From positions 1-60,606 of the forward strand of contig PLZS01000095.1 of NCBI GenBank assembly GCA_003153555.1: DNA of 60,606 nt. Direction: 5' to 3'. Positions 9,807 to 18,561 of the stretch are shown in pieces. Made by a program: the position numbers and the translations under genes. Source of the DNA: Candidatus Melainabacteria bacterium (GTDB taxonomy: Bacteria > Cyanobacteriota > Vampirovibrionia > Obscuribacterales > Obscuribacteraceae). Each line of letters opens with the position of its first letter. Position 1 is the first letter of the stretch. The notes under the pieces are model-generated. The model did not search any database and was not told where the DNA came from. It saw nothing but the letters and a program-made list of their open reading frames with translations.

Positions 9807-12113
9807 ATGAACGGTTTACGGAACGCCGAAATGACAGCGTCTACTGCAGAGTTGGCGCCTGATGATATCGAGCCCGAGCTTAGAAAGCGCGGTACCGAGG
9901 CGCTGAGCATCGGATCCGCGCGCCACACAGAAAGACTTGAATATGTCGTCGCTCATAGCATTCCTGGGCGTCTTCGTCTGCGTATAGAAAATCTTCGTTT
10001 CGAGTTTGACCAGGTCAGTAGATCTCTTGCCGGATTAGCCTCTCTAGAGGGCGTTCTCGGTGTTCGTTGCAACAGTTGGAACATCAGCGCCGTGTTGGAA
10101 TATGATGCCAACATTTGGTCGGAACAACGGTTGTTGCAGCGCCTGGACGAACTCTCCTATCCTGACGGGCAAGATCATTCGATTGCGCCTTTAGTCAAGG
10201 TGACAGCAAAACCCAACATTCTTATCCGCTTGGCGGGAAAACTCCTCAACTTTTTTGAGAAAATTTTGCCGCCCTGGATTCAGGTCACATTGGGTGTTGT
10301 TGCCTTTAGCTCAGCCGTTTTTAAACTGCCGTTTCTGGCAAGCAAAATACTCTTAGCCGCCTCGACTGCACCCATAGCCTGTCGCGCCTTGCGCACCTTG
10401 ATTAACGAGCGCAAAGTTGGCATCGACGCTCTGGATGGCGCTGCTGCGTCAGTAATGTTGCTCAACGGGAAATTTATCGAAGCTGGGCTGATGACGGCAT
10501 TGATCGGCACTGGCGAATTTATTCGTGAACGCACCAGCCGCCGTTGCGAAAAAATGGTCACAGATTTGCTTGGCCTGTCCGGCCGCTCGGCGTGGTTGAT
10601 TCGAGGCAAAAAACGAATTTGTATATCTGCCGATGAAGTGAAAGTTGGCGAAAAGGTAGTCATTTATCCTGGTGATATGGTTCCAGTGGACGGTGTTGTG
10701 GTCAGCGGTGAAGCTGCAGTCGATCAATCCAAACTGACTGGGGAGGCTATTCCTGTTGAAGTTAAATCTGGAGACAAAGTATTCGCTTCAACTGTTTTGG
10801 TAGAAGGTAAAATTTATGTGCTCTGTCAAGCAACTGGTTCGGAAACCAGAGCTGGGCTAGTTCTCCAGTGTGTGAACAACGCCCCGATCCACGAAACGAA
10901 TATTCAAAATCATGCCTCTTTAATTGCTGATAAGGCTGTGGTTCCCATATTTCTCATCGCCGGGGTATGTTTTGCTATCACTGGCGACGTCTCACGTTTG
11001 ATGAGCATGCTCATTTTGGACTTCTGTACTGGTATCCGCATAGCCGCACCAACAGCTGTTTTGTCGTCAATGCATCGGGCCGGACGTCGAGGGATCCTGA
11101 TCAAAAGTGGTGCCGCTTTAGAAAAACTCGCCTCCGTCACAGCGATCGTCTTTGATAAAACGGGCACGCTCACTTCAGGTGAGCCGAAGGTCGAGCAAGT
11201 GTCTCGCTTCAATGGGCACAGCGAAAATGAGATTCTCGCTCTTGCCGCTGCCGTTGAAATGCGATTACATCATCCCGCTGCACGGGCAATTGTTAAGGCC
11301 GCTCAAAAAGAAGGACTGACCATTCCCGAGCGAACAACTTCCAAGTTCTTGCGAGGATTAGGTGCTAAAGCAGTGGTTGGCGAATACGAGGTGCTTGTGG
11401 GCAGCAAGAATTTGATGACTAGTGAAGGAATAGTCATTGACGACGCCCAAGAATCCGAAAATCAAGCCACCAAACTCGGTGAATCTATCGCCTACGTCGC
11501 TATTGACGGAAAGGTTGCCGGATTGATTCGATACAGCGATAAATTGCGTCCGGAAGTTGTGAAAGCGATCAGTGAATTGAAGAAACTGCGCGTTCGAAAA
11601 TTGGTTATGGCTACAGGAGACATAGAACAAGCTGCCAACAGAATTGCTGCTACCTGTGGTATCACCGAAGTCATAGCTCGGGCGTTCCCTGAGGATAAAG
11701 CGAAGTTGGTTCAACAGCTGAAAGCAGAGGGTCACGTGGTCGCAGTCATTGGAGATGGCATCAATGATTCACCAGCGCTGGCATATGCCGACGTCGCAAT
11801 CTCGCTGCATGGTGCCACAGACGCAGCTCAACAGAGCGCCGACATCGTCCTTACCGATGATAACTTAGAGCGCCTGCCTGAAGCGATCCGTATTGCAAGA
11901 AGTGCGATGGCTTTGGTAAAACAAAACCTTGCTATGGCAATCGCTCCCAACGCCGGGGGGTTCGCATTGGCTGCGATGGGCGTCTTGGGACCCGCCGGAG
12001 CGACGATCCTCAACAATGGTTCAGCTATCACTGCTGCCATCAATAGTTTGAGACCACTCTACTCAAACACTTGGTCAACAGTCGATCCAGCCACCCGGGA
12101 AAGCGAAAACTAA
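9807..12113 (+). CDS. P1B-type heavy-metal-translocating ATPase
   Basis: ATP-driven metal pump of the inner membrane, 768 residues. The N-terminal region (about 45-120) is an HMA_2-like domain (SIPGRLRLRIENL) without CxxC. Actuator motif TGEAIPVE is at about 311, the phosphorylation site DKTGTLT has Asp about 450, the HP motif is HHPAARAI (about 488-490) and the hinge is GDGINDSPALA (about 649). The membrane metal site normally written CPC is here FCTGIRIAAP (Cys about 407), so the transported ion cannot be read off with confidence. It may belong to the CtpC-like or atypical P1B groups. ATG 9807 follows GAGG at 9792. A strong stem-loop at 12120-12141 follows the stop. Confidence 0.9.
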   Translation: MNGLRNAEMTASTAELAPDDIEPELRKRGTEALSIGSARHTERLEYVVAHSIPGRLRLRIENLRFEFDQVSRSLAGLASLEGVLGVRCNSWNISAVLEYDANIWSEQRLLQRLDELSYPDGQDHSIAPLVKVTAKPNILIRLAGKLLNFFEKILPPWIQVTLGVVAFSSAVFKLPFLASKILLAASTAPIACRALRTLINERKVGIDALDGAAASVMLLNGKFIEAGLMTALIGTGEFIRERTSRRCEKMVTDLLGLSGRSAWLIRGKKRICISADEVKVGEKVVIYPGDMVPVDGVVVSGEAAVDQSKLTGEAIPVEVKSGDKVFASTVLVEGKIYVLCQATGSETRAGLVLQCVNNAPIHETNIQNHASLIADKAVVPIFLIAGVCFAITGDVSRLMSMLILDFCTGIRIAAPTAVLSSMHRAGRRGILIKSGAALEKLASVTAIVFDKTGTLTSGEPKVEQVSRFNGHSENEILALAAAVEMRLHHPAARAIVKAAQKEGLTIPERTTSKFLRGLGAKAVVGEYEVLVGSKNLMTSEGIVIDDAQESENQATKLGESIAYVAIDGKVAGLIRYSDKLRPEVVKAISELKKLRVRKLVMATGDIEQAANRIAATCGITEVIARAFPEDKAKLVQQLKAEGHVVAVIGDGINDSPALAYADVAISLHGATDAAQQSADIVLTDDNLERLPEAIRIARSAMALVKQNLAMAIAPNAGGFALAAMGVLGPAGATILNNGSAITAAINSLRPLYSNTWSTVDPATRESEN

Positions 12114-12119
12114 AGAAAA

Positions 12120-12141
12120 GGGGCTCCGGAAACGGAGCCCC
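12120..12141 (+). terminator. stem-loop with GAAA tetraloop
   Basis: GGGGCTCCG (12120-12128), loop GAAA, CGGAGCCCC (12133-12141): a perfect 9-bp GC-rich stem with a GNRA loop, 6 nt after the ATPase stop. The T tract behind it is short (CACGTTTT), so termination may be partial. It could also stabilise the mRNA 3' end. Confidence 0.75.
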
Positions 12142-12182
12142 TCACGTTTTGAAAGTAGCACGCTCTGAAAGTGGCATGAAAG

Positions 12183-14102
12183 ATGGACCAGAAGACAACT
12201 AGAAAATTTCAGACATGGTTTTACTCTGGCATGAAGCCGAGTGCCAAGCTGCGTCAGGCCAAGGCGCCCTGGTACAAAGTCATGTGCTTGACTGGTTTGG
12301 ACTATTTCGGCAGTCTCGGCTATGCACCAGGTATAGCGGCTTTGGCGGCCGGCGTTCTGGCACCGTCTGCGACACTTGTTTTGGTGCTCCTAACTTTGTT
12401 TGGCGCTCTGCCTATGTACAAAAGAGTGGCGGAAAAGAGCCCTCACGGACAGGGCAGCATATCTATGCTGGAACATCTCTTTCCTGGTTGGTGGGGTAAA
12501 GCACTCATCCTTTGCCTGATCGGATTTGCCGCCACAGATTTCATCATCACAATCACTCTTTCAGCTGCCGACGCAGCAGCACATATTGCTCAAAACAACT
12601 ATGTTCGAGAGCTATGCAACAACAGTGCCAGCTGGTCATTCTTGCAAGATCGGATGGGAGTAACATTCGCTCTGTTGATTATCTTGAGCATTGTATTCCT
12701 GCTAGGGTTCAAAGAAGCTATAGGGGTTGCCGTCGTAGTTGTCACTTCATACATGTTGCTAAGCGCCGGAGTTGAGATTGCTGGCTGTTATCAGCTGGCC
12801 ATCAAACCAAACGCCTTTGCCGATTGGCAAAACCAGGTGTTCAAGATTTACCAGACCCCTTGGAGCATCACATTACAGTCGCTAATTTTGTTCCCACAGC
12901 TCGCCTTAGGATTGTCTGGGTTCGAAACCGGAGTTGCTGTCATGCCCCTGGTGGAAGGCGACGCATCGGACACCGAAGCGGCTCCGGTCGGGCGAATCCG
13001 TAACACACGCAAGTTGTTGACGGCGGCTGCAATTATCATGTGCATATTTTTGCTAATTAGCAGTGTGATTACCACTACGTTGATTCCGCAAGCAGCGTTC
13101 AAAGATGGTGGAGAGGCAAACGGCAGAGCGTTGGCATATATCGCTCACCATTACTTGGGCAGCATTTATGGAACTGGTTATGACATTGCCACTATTTTTA
13201 TCCTTTGGTTTTCGGGTGCCTCTTCTCTGGCCGGACTACTGAGCCTCGTTCCGAGGTATTTACCACGCTTCGGCATGGCGCCGAATTGGGCGCGTGCCAC
13301 TCGACCGTTGGTATTGTTTTTTGCACTGGTATCATTTGTGGTGACTTATCTCTTCAAGGCTAGCGTTGATGCACAGGGGGGAGCGTATGCGACCGGCGTA
13401 CTGGTGCTCATGAGTTCGGCTGCTTTTGCGGTGCTGCTATCGATTCCCAAGCAAGATTGGAAGGCTCGAATAATGTACCTGTGCGTCACACTCATTTTCT
13501 GCTACACAACGATCATGAATGTCATACAAAGACCTGAAGGGCTTCATATTGCTGGTTTCTTTATCCTCACGATATTCATCATTTCCTTTATTTCGAGGGC
13601 ATTCAGATCTACAGAACTGCGCACTAGAAATGTGAATTTCGACGCTGTTGCCAACGGAATTATTGATCGGTGTCGCGGTCAAACAATGTTGATTGTGGCA
13701 CATCTGCCAGGGGGCCATGATTATGCGGCGTGCGCACAAAAGGCGCGAGAACAGCATCGTCTGGGCGACTCAACTTTTGTTTTTTTGGAAGTAACGGTCG
13801 GGGACGCCTCAGATTTTTCCGAAGAAGGTTTGTCTGTGCATGGTACGGAAGAAGATGGATTTGGCATATTCCAGTGCAAGACCGCTGCGGTACCCAACGC
13901 TGTCGCTTCGATTTTGTTCGCCTTGCGAAACAGAACGGGCAGTGTGCCTCATGCGTTCATGTATTGGACTGAAGGCAATCCAATATTCTATGTCCTCAGA
14001 TATTTATTTCTCGGCGACGGTGAAACTGCGCCAATGACGCGAGAGATACTGCGCGAAGCGGAGCACGATCCTGAACGGCGACCGAAACTACATGTTGTCT
14101 GA
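12183..14102 (+). CDS. APC-superfamily permease
   Basis: A 639-residue polytopic protein with about 12 membrane segments. The N-terminal core LTGLDYFGSLGYAPGIAALAAG is the APC-superfamily TM1 signature with its broken helix, followed by typical segments to about residue 480. A soluble C-terminal domain of about 150 residues follows (from RNVNFDAVANGI), as in the larger amino-acid-transporter-like APC proteins. The substrate cannot be read from the sequence; amino acids or ions are possible. It follows the metal ATPase by 69 nt across the stem-loop, so co-transcription by read-through is possible but not shown. A hairpin at 14111-14146 ends the gene. Confidence 0.82.
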   Translation: MDQKTTRKFQTWFYSGMKPSAKLRQAKAPWYKVMCLTGLDYFGSLGYAPGIAALAAGVLAPSATLVLVLLTLFGALPMYKRVAEKSPHGQGSISMLEHLFPGWWGKALILCLIGFAATDFIITITLSAADAAAHIAQNNYVRELCNNSASWSFLQDRMGVTFALLIILSIVFLLGFKEAIGVAVVVVTSYMLLSAGVEIAGCYQLAIKPNAFADWQNQVFKIYQTPWSITLQSLILFPQLALGLSGFETGVAVMPLVEGDASDTEAAPVGRIRNTRKLLTAAAIIMCIFLLISSVITTTLIPQAAFKDGGEANGRALAYIAHHYLGSIYGTGYDIATIFILWFSGASSLAGLLSLVPRYLPRFGMAPNWARATRPLVLFFALVSFVVTYLFKASVDAQGGAYATGVLVLMSSAAFAVLLSIPKQDWKARIMYLCVTLIFCYTTIMNVIQRPEGLHIAGFFILTIFIISFISRAFRSTELRTRNVNFDAVANGIIDRCRGQTMLIVAHLPGGHDYAACAQKAREQHRLGDSTFVFLEVTVGDASDFSEEGLSVHGTEEDGFGIFQCKTAAVPNAVASILFALRNRTGSVPHAFMYWTEGNPIFYVLRYLFLGDGETAPMTREILREAEHDPERRPKLHVV

Positions 14103-14110
14103 AGCAAAGG

Positions 14111-14146
14111 TTTGAGGGTGACTCGCCGGACTCAAATCCGCTTTTT
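14111..14146 (+). terminator. probable intrinsic terminator
   Basis: TTTGAG (14111-14116) pairs with CTCAAA (14131-14136) around a GC-rich loop, followed by a run of five T at 14142-14146. It lies 9 nt after the permease stop. Confidence 0.55.
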
Positions 14147-14291
14147 ACTTCTCATGAAATTCTCACATGGCGTGTTGCATTATAGTTGCAGACCCGACCC
14201 CAATCCAACCTCTTCAAACCCCACCCCGATGGAGTTACCCACTCTGTTGGACCTATTTTACTAACGAATATTTTTAGGGAGAAAACAGAAC

Positions 14292-14891
14292 ATGGGCACT
14301 CAACCACAGACTCCAAAGGATGTTTTCATCCATCCGGGAGTTGTGATACCAAAAGATGTGCTCAACAATCCAGAAGATGTGGGCACTCCGAAAGATGTGT
14401 TCATCCATCCGAAAGATGGGTCTATCAATCCAAAAGACTTGCTGGGACCAGAAGAACCAGCCGATTCACAAAAGCAACGCGATCAGCGTGATGCCGACAC
14501 GATGATGGATGCTTTACGCCAAGGCAATCTTGCAGATTTGAAAAGCTTAGTAGGAGACATGACCCCAGCTAAGATGAAGCGAGTTACAGAGCAGCTTAAA
14601 GCCGAAGGTTTTGACATCCAGTGTGGCAAAGATGGAAAGTTAGTCGTGTTCAACAAAGACCTTGGATTAGGCGTCTCTGTCGGACAAGATGGTAAGGCAG
14701 AAGTTGTTAAAAAGGACAAAGATGGCAACATTGTTCCTTCTACGGATGGTCTTGACCCTGAAAAATTGCTGAAAAACTTTTCCACACAAATGCCTCCCCA
14801 AAAAACTGACATAAAAGAACTGGAAAAAGCTGTTGAAGATTGGCAGAAGAAGCATCCGGATTCATGGCGCGACCATGAAATGCAACAATAG
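14292..14891 (+). CDS. Hypothetical protein with N-terminal PKD-type short repeats
   Basis: I do not recognise this 199-residue protein. The ATG is preceded by AGGGAG (14276-14281). Residues 5-60 contain imperfect repeats of about 8-12 residues built on PKD or PED followed by V/L and often HP (PKDVFIHPG, PKDVLNNPE, PKDVFIHPK, NPKDLLGPE). The nucleotide unit GATGTxTTCATCCATCC occurs twice about 74 nt apart, showing recent internal duplication. A charged helix (about 60-100) follows, then a Lys/Asp/Gly-rich half with two beta-like repeats (CGKDGKLVVFNKD, VGQDGKAEVVKKD). There is no signal peptide or membrane segment. It lies tail-to-tail with the paaG-like gene, separated by 16 nt. Confidence 0.65.
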   Translation: MGTQPQTPKDVFIHPGVVIPKDVLNNPEDVGTPKDVFIHPKDGSINPKDLLGPEEPADSQKQRDQRDADTMMDALRQGNLADLKSLVGDMTPAKMKRVTEQLKAEGFDIQCGKDGKLVVFNKDLGLGVSVGQDGKAEVVKKDKDGNIVPSTDGLDPEKLLKNFSTQMPPQKTDIKELEKAVEDWQKKHPDSWRDHEMQQ

Positions 14892-14907
14892 ACTGACTGA
14901 CCGTAAG

Positions 14908-15705
14908 TTATTTGCCTGTGTAGGCAGGAGTGCGTTTCTCAACAAATGCTTTCACGCCTTCTGCGAAATCGTCACTGCGACCCGCAATTTCTTGCAAGCT
15001 AGCTTCGTACTCAAGCAGTTCTTCCAGGTCAGAAAAGATAGCTCTGTTGATGGCACGCTTGGTTAGCCCAAAAGCCTTGGATGGGCCGGCAGCTATTTTC
15101 TCAGCCAGGGTCATGGCCTCCGACATCAAATTTTCAGGAGCGACAACCTTATTCACCAGACCAAGACGCAATGCTTCTGTGGCATCCAACTTCTCGGCGG
15201 ACAACATTAGCTCAAAGGCTTTGGTGACGCCGATCAAGCGAGGAAGCAAGAATGTTGATCCTGAATCTGGGACCAGTCCTACTTTGGTGAACGACTGGAT
15301 GAAGACAGTGTTGTCTGCCACCACCCGCATATCGCAGGCGAAGGCTAAACTTGCGCCTGCACCAGCGGCGACACCATTTACGGCGGCGATCACTGGCTTC
15401 TCGATTTTTCTCAGCTTCAGGATGATCGGGTTGTACCGTCTTCTGATTGAATCCCCAAGAGATGGACGTTGACCCATATCTTGGCTGATGCTGCGGCTTT
15501 GCAAATCTTGTCCGGAACAAAAACCGCGCCCGGCACCGGTGATGATGATGGCTCGAACCGCTGCGTCCTTCTCCATCTCTTTCAGGGCATCCTGCAACGA
15601 GAAGGTTAGTTCATCGTTGAATGCGTTCAGTTTATCTGGACGATTGAGAGTGATCGTACCGACGCCATTCTTCTTTTCTATAAGCAGAATGTTTTCTTCA
15701 GCCAT
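14908..15705 (-). CDS. paaG: Enoyl-CoA isomerase, PaaG-like
   Basis: Crotonase-fold enzyme of 265 residues. In the phenylacetate pathway PaaG isomerises the ring 1,2-epoxide of phenylacetyl-CoA to the oxepin, and also acts on later double-bond positions. Visible motifs: LNRPDKLNAFND, GRGFCSGQDL, the oxyanion-hole region NGVAAGAGASLAFACD, and VGLVPDSGSTFLLPRLIG, typical of the PaaB/PaaG group. The C terminus is EKRTPAYTGK. It is the last gene of the minus-strand operon, after a 164-nt gap that holds hairpin repeats. A plain enoyl-CoA hydratase is the alternative; the CSGQDL and PDSG motifs and the PaaK/PaaA neighbours favour PaaG. Confidence 0.8.
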   Translation of the reverse strand: MAEENILLIEKKNGVGTITLNRPDKLNAFNDELTFSLQDALKEMEKDAAVRAIIITGAGRGFCSGQDLQSRSISQDMGQRPSLGDSIRRRYNPIILKLRKIEKPVIAAVNGVAAGAGASLAFACDMRVVADNTVFIQSFTKVGLVPDSGSTFLLPRLIGVTKAFELMLSAEKLDATEALRLGLVNKVVAPENLMSEAMTLAEKIAAGPSKAFGLTKRAINRAIFSDLEELLEYEASLQEIAGRSDDFAEGVKAFVEKRTPAYTGK

Positions 15706-15814
15706 GTTCGTAAACTCCTTCGATTATGTTGGGTGCGTCTTGCTGCGTGCTGATTTGAGTTGGTTGTTGATTGGTGACTTGGGCTTGATGAATGAACTTG
15801 AGCTGGTGGGAGCG

Positions 15815-15864
15815 GTTAGGTGCCGGCAAGGATGCCGGCGCTCCCAGGAATGCCGGCACCTAAC
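15815..15864. repeat. inverted repeat enclosing a GCGCTCC-tagged hairpin
   Basis: GTTAGGTGCCGGCA (15815-15828) and its exact reverse complement (15851-15864) flank a 22-nt centre. Inside is the alternative hairpin GCCGGCA-AGGA-TGCCGGC (15822-15839) followed by GCTCCCAGG. GGGAGCG just before (15809-15815) can also pair with CGCTCCC (15839-15845), so the structures are mutually exclusive. It lies in the paaF-paaG gap. Confidence 0.8.
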
Positions 15865-15869
15865 CACTC

Positions 15870-16652
15870 TTAGCGTCCTTTGAAGGACGCTTGCCTCTTC
15901 TCCATAAACGCTTTCATGCCTTCCTTTTGGTCTTCAGATGAAAACAGCATGTAGAAGTTCTTGCGTTCGAATTGAAGTCCTTCATTCAAAGTGGTCTCAA
16001 AGGTTTTTAGAATCGATTCCTTGGCAAGCTTTACAGCAATTGGTGATTTCTTAGCGATTTCTTTGGCCATGGCTTTGGCTTCGTCCAGAAACAATTCCAC
16101 CGGTGCCACTTTGTTGACGAGCCCCATTTGATGCGCTTCACAGGCAGTGAATGGGCGCCCCGTGAGAATCAATTCCATCGCTTTATACTTGCCGACGATT
16201 CTGGTCAGTCGCTGTGTGCCACCGGCACCAGGGATGACACCAAGGTTTATTTCTGGTTGTCCAAACTGGGCAGTTTCAGAGGCGACGATGATGTCGCAAT
16301 TCATCACTAACTCGCAGCCACCGCCGAGGGCATAGCCACTTACTGCAGCTATAATCGGCTTCTTGATGTTCTTGATTCTGTCCCATGTGGAGAAGCGATC
16401 TTTGTACATGATGCTAACTGTGGTCTCATCCGACATCTCCTTGATGTCAGCGCCTGCAGCAAATGCTCTTTCCCCGCCGGTTAAAACGATGACTCGAATT
16501 TCGTCATCTCGATCGAATGCTTCTAATGCTTTGACGAGTTCGTCCATCAATTCATGATTGAGAGCGTTCAGCACTTTAGGTCTGTTCAGAGTGACAACAC
16601 CAATCTGATCCTCAACCGCTGTCGTTATGTTTTGATAGGTCAACGTCATCAT
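15870..16652 (-). CDS. paaF: Enoyl-CoA hydratase, PaaF-like
   Basis: Adds water across 2,3-dehydroacyl-CoA (PaaF does this to the dehydroadipyl-CoA made by ring opening). Motifs: LNRPKVLNALNHELMD, GGERAFAAGADIKEM, SGYALGGGCELVMNCD, and INLGVIPGAGGTQRLTRIVG, with the two catalytic Glu positions of true hydratases. About 260 residues. The frame opens at ATG 16658, but AAGGAG directly abuts that codon; ATG 16652 (6 nt spacing) or ATG 16649 (9 nt) is the likelier start. It lies 34 nt downstream of the ring-hydrolase-like crotonase gene, in the same operon. Confidence 0.85.
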   Translation of the reverse strand: MMTLTYQNITTAVEDQIGVVTLNRPKVLNALNHELMDELVKALEAFDRDDEIRVIVLTGGERAFAAGADIKEMSDETTVSIMYKDRFSTWDRIKNIKKPIIAAVSGYALGGGCELVMNCDIIVASETAQFGQPEINLGVIPGAGGTQRLTRIVGKYKAMELILTGRPFTACEAHQMGLVNKVAPVELFLDEAKAMAKEIAKKSPIAVKLAKESILKTFETTLNEGLQFERKNFYMLFSSEDQKEGMKAFMEKRQASFKGR

Positions 16653-16686
16653 CTCCATCTCCTTGTGTGTTTAATGCTTGCGATTC

Positions 16687-17679
16687 TCAATCAATTTTTT
16701 GCCCGCAGACCCCGCAGAACTGAAAGCTGGACGGGATTTTGGCGCTGCATGACTTGCAAGTTGAAGTTGCGATGTCTGAAGTCTCGCTGTCTGAGTTTGA
16801 TTGACTCGTTCCGGTCGGACCGGCAGCTTTGCATCTAATCACGCCGTAATCCATTTCTGTTTTCTTGCGGAACGACTTCAAACCTTCGGCAGTCTCAGCT
16901 GCACCAGCGTGCAGCGTCAGCCAATCACGTGCGTGTCCGATCGTCATTGACCATGAAAAATCACGCCAGAAGTTTAGTTGTTGTTTTGTGTAGCGAGTGC
17001 ATTCTGGTAATTTATTGTAGAGTTTTTCCGCCATTTGCTGAACGGTCTCATCGATCATCGAATAAGGCACCACTTGATTGACGAGCCCCCAATCCAGAGC
17101 GGTGTAAGCATCGATGCTCTCGCATAGCAGTAACATTTCGCGGGCTCGTCGATCGCCAATTATTAGCGGAAGCCATTGCGTAGCGCCACCAGCAGCGACA
17201 CTGCCGCGGGCCGCTCCAACTTGCTTGATGGTGACATGATCGGCAGCAATGGCTAGATCACAAGCCATGTTCAATTCGTTTCCGCCGCCCACTACCATGC
17301 CGTTCAGTCTGGCTATCGTCGGCTTGCCGATATTGCGTAACCGATCGTGCATCTCAATGAAGGCGTACATCCACTTGTAATAGTCGTTCGGCTTCTTCAG
17401 AATGTACTCGTCTTGTTCCTTCAAGTCAGCGCCAGTGCAGAACGCTTTCTCGCCAGTGCCGGTGACGACGACTACCGCGATGTTATCGTCTACGCTCGAA
17501 TCTAAAAATGCAGTGGCTAACTCTTTCAGAGTTGTGTAGTCGAAGCAGTTCAAAACCTCAGGTCTATTGATCGTGATGGTCGAGGTGTAGCTCTTCTTCG
17601 TATAAATGATTCGACGAAAGCCAAACGATTCAGGCGGTGCGCCTGTGATTGACGATTCGATCGATGGCGATTGCGGCAT
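16687..17679 (-). CDS. Crotonase-family protein resembling 6-oxocyclohexene-carbonyl-CoA hydrolase, with C-terminal zinc ribbon
   Basis: A 330-residue crotonase. The segments FCTGADLKEQDEYILKKP, then RLNGMVVGGGNELNMACD, then GSVAAGGATQWLPLIIG resemble the ring-opening 6-oxocyclohex-1-ene-1-carbonyl-CoA hydrolases (BamA/OAH group) more than ordinary hydratases. The last 20 residues form a zinc ribbon, CKSC-x10-CGVC, joined by a Ser/Thr-rich linker (about 290-310); this tail is unusual for the fold. Its place in a phenylacetate-type operon that shows no PaaZ makes a ring-cleaving hydrolase role tempting, but that is inference. Other crotonase functions (dienoyl-CoA hydratase, naphthoyl-CoA synthase-like) remain possible. 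Confidence 0.72.
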   Translation of the reverse strand: MPQSPSIESSITGAPPESFGFRRIIYTKKSYTSTITINRPEVLNCFDYTTLKELATAFLDSSVDDNIAVVVVTGTGEKAFCTGADLKEQDEYILKKPNDYYKWMYAFIEMHDRLRNIGKPTIARLNGMVVGGGNELNMACDLAIAADHVTIKQVGAARGSVAAGGATQWLPLIIGDRRAREMLLLCESIDAYTALDWGLVNQVVPYSMIDETVQQMAEKLYNKLPECTRYTKQQLNFWRDFSWSMTIGHARDWLTLHAGAAETAEGLKSFRKKTEMDYGVIRCKAAGPTGTSQSNSDSETSDIATSTCKSCSAKIPSSFQFCGVCGQKID

Positions 17680-17714
17680 GTTCAGACCCCTTTATCCAAT
17701 TTCGTTCGAGGATG

Positions 17715-17728
17715 CTATCCGCGGATAG
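17715..17728. repeat. palindrome CTATCCGCGGATAG
   Basis: Perfect 14-bp palindrome between the EthD-like and crotonase genes. The core TATCCGCGGATA recurs in a longer palindrome at 60565-60584, with similar flanks (CGAG before; TCCGA and CCTAT after). Confidence 0.7.
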
Positions 17729-17742
17729 TCTTCCGAAATAGC

Positions 17743-18066
17743 CTATGTACTAGCGATCGCAGGCACCTTTTCAACGTCAGCGAACATGACGTATGTGACG
17801 TCCTTGGCAAAACTCATAAGGTTTTTTGTGGAGGCTCGTCCTTCTGGTGATGACATCGCCGCTTGCAAATCTGCCGCACTATCGAAATAAAGTTCAGCCA
17901 TCAAATGATATTCTGATTCACCGCCTGGTGTGCCAGTTATGCGGGCTACTTCCACTTTTTTCAAACCAGGCATTTTGCCAGCCAGCGGAATGTGCGTGTT
18001 GAAATATTGATCGTCAAAGTCCTGAACATTAGCGGGCTTTTTGTAGAGTGCGACGAGCTTAACCAT
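17743..18066 (-). CDS. EthD-family protein
   Basis: A 107-residue dimeric alpha-beta-barrel type protein. MVKLVALYKKPANVQDFDDQY at the start, the NTHIPLAGKMPG segment and AELYFDSAADLQAAMSSPEG match the EthD family. Members occur beside monooxygenase and aromatic or quinone degradation genes as small enzymes or accessory proteins, and their exact reactions are often unknown. It lies 10 nt after the thioesterase gene in the operon. A role in removing or processing reactive ring intermediates is possible but not visible in the sequence. Confidence 0.8.
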   Translation of the reverse strand: MVKLVALYKKPANVQDFDDQYFNTHIPLAGKMPGLKKVEVARITGTPGGESEYHLMAELYFDSAADLQAAMSSPEGRASTKNLMSFAKDVTYVMFADVEKVPAIAST

Positions 18067-18076
18067 TGCTATATCC

Positions 18077-18532
18077 TCATGTCTTTGATTGTTCGGTAGT
18101 GCTAGAAACCTGATAATTTTGTCTTGCCAGTTGATTGATGATCGATAACTCTTTCATCTTGTTTTCGAGCCAAGTCTTCTCGATGATAGATTGTGTCACC
18201 GTGCCTCGGGCGATTTTGCCGCGTGTGTTGTAGGCTTCCACGTCGCAGACTATTTTTTTGTCTCTGATTTCGCTGACGGTAGCTTTGACTCGCACGCTCA
18301 TTCCGGTGACTGTCAGTGTGAGGTGCGATACCTCCACATGCGAAACCATGCTTTCCTCGTTATTTTCCAAAAACGGAATTAGAACTTTGCGTGCGGCCCA
18401 TTCAATATGATTGACCAAATCGGAAGTGGAATAAAGATCATGCACGGTTTCGCCAACGAACTCGGTGCGCATGTCTTTGGTTACTAGGATATTTATTTCC
18501 GCTGATTGTCCGATTTCCAATCCCGCCTTCAT
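18077..18532 (-). CDS. FlK-type hotdog acyl-CoA thioesterase
   Basis: Single hotdog domain of 151 residues resembling fluoroacetyl-CoA thioesterase (FlK). The pattern VHDLYSTSDLVNHIEWAAR, with later SHVEVSHLTLTVTG, places the FlK-type Thr (about 36), Glu (about 44) and His (about 70) triad. The C-terminal 30 residues (TWLENKMKELSIINQLARQ) extend beyond the fold. In this operon it probably hydrolyses dead-end or trapped CoA thioesters, as PaaI does in classical phenylacetate clusters; this is inferred from position. Fluoroacetyl-CoA itself is not implied. It follows the PaaK gene by 29 nt. Confidence 0.75.
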   Translation of the reverse strand: MKAGLEIGQSAEINILVTKDMRTEFVGETVHDLYSTSDLVNHIEWAARKVLIPFLENNEESMVSHVEVSHLTLTVTGMSVRVKATVSEIRDKKIVCDVEAYNTRGKIARGTVTQSIIEKTWLENKMKELSIINQLARQNYQVSSTTEQSKT

Positions 18533-18561
18533 GCCACTGTTCTCCTTGCTCTTGACTTGCT

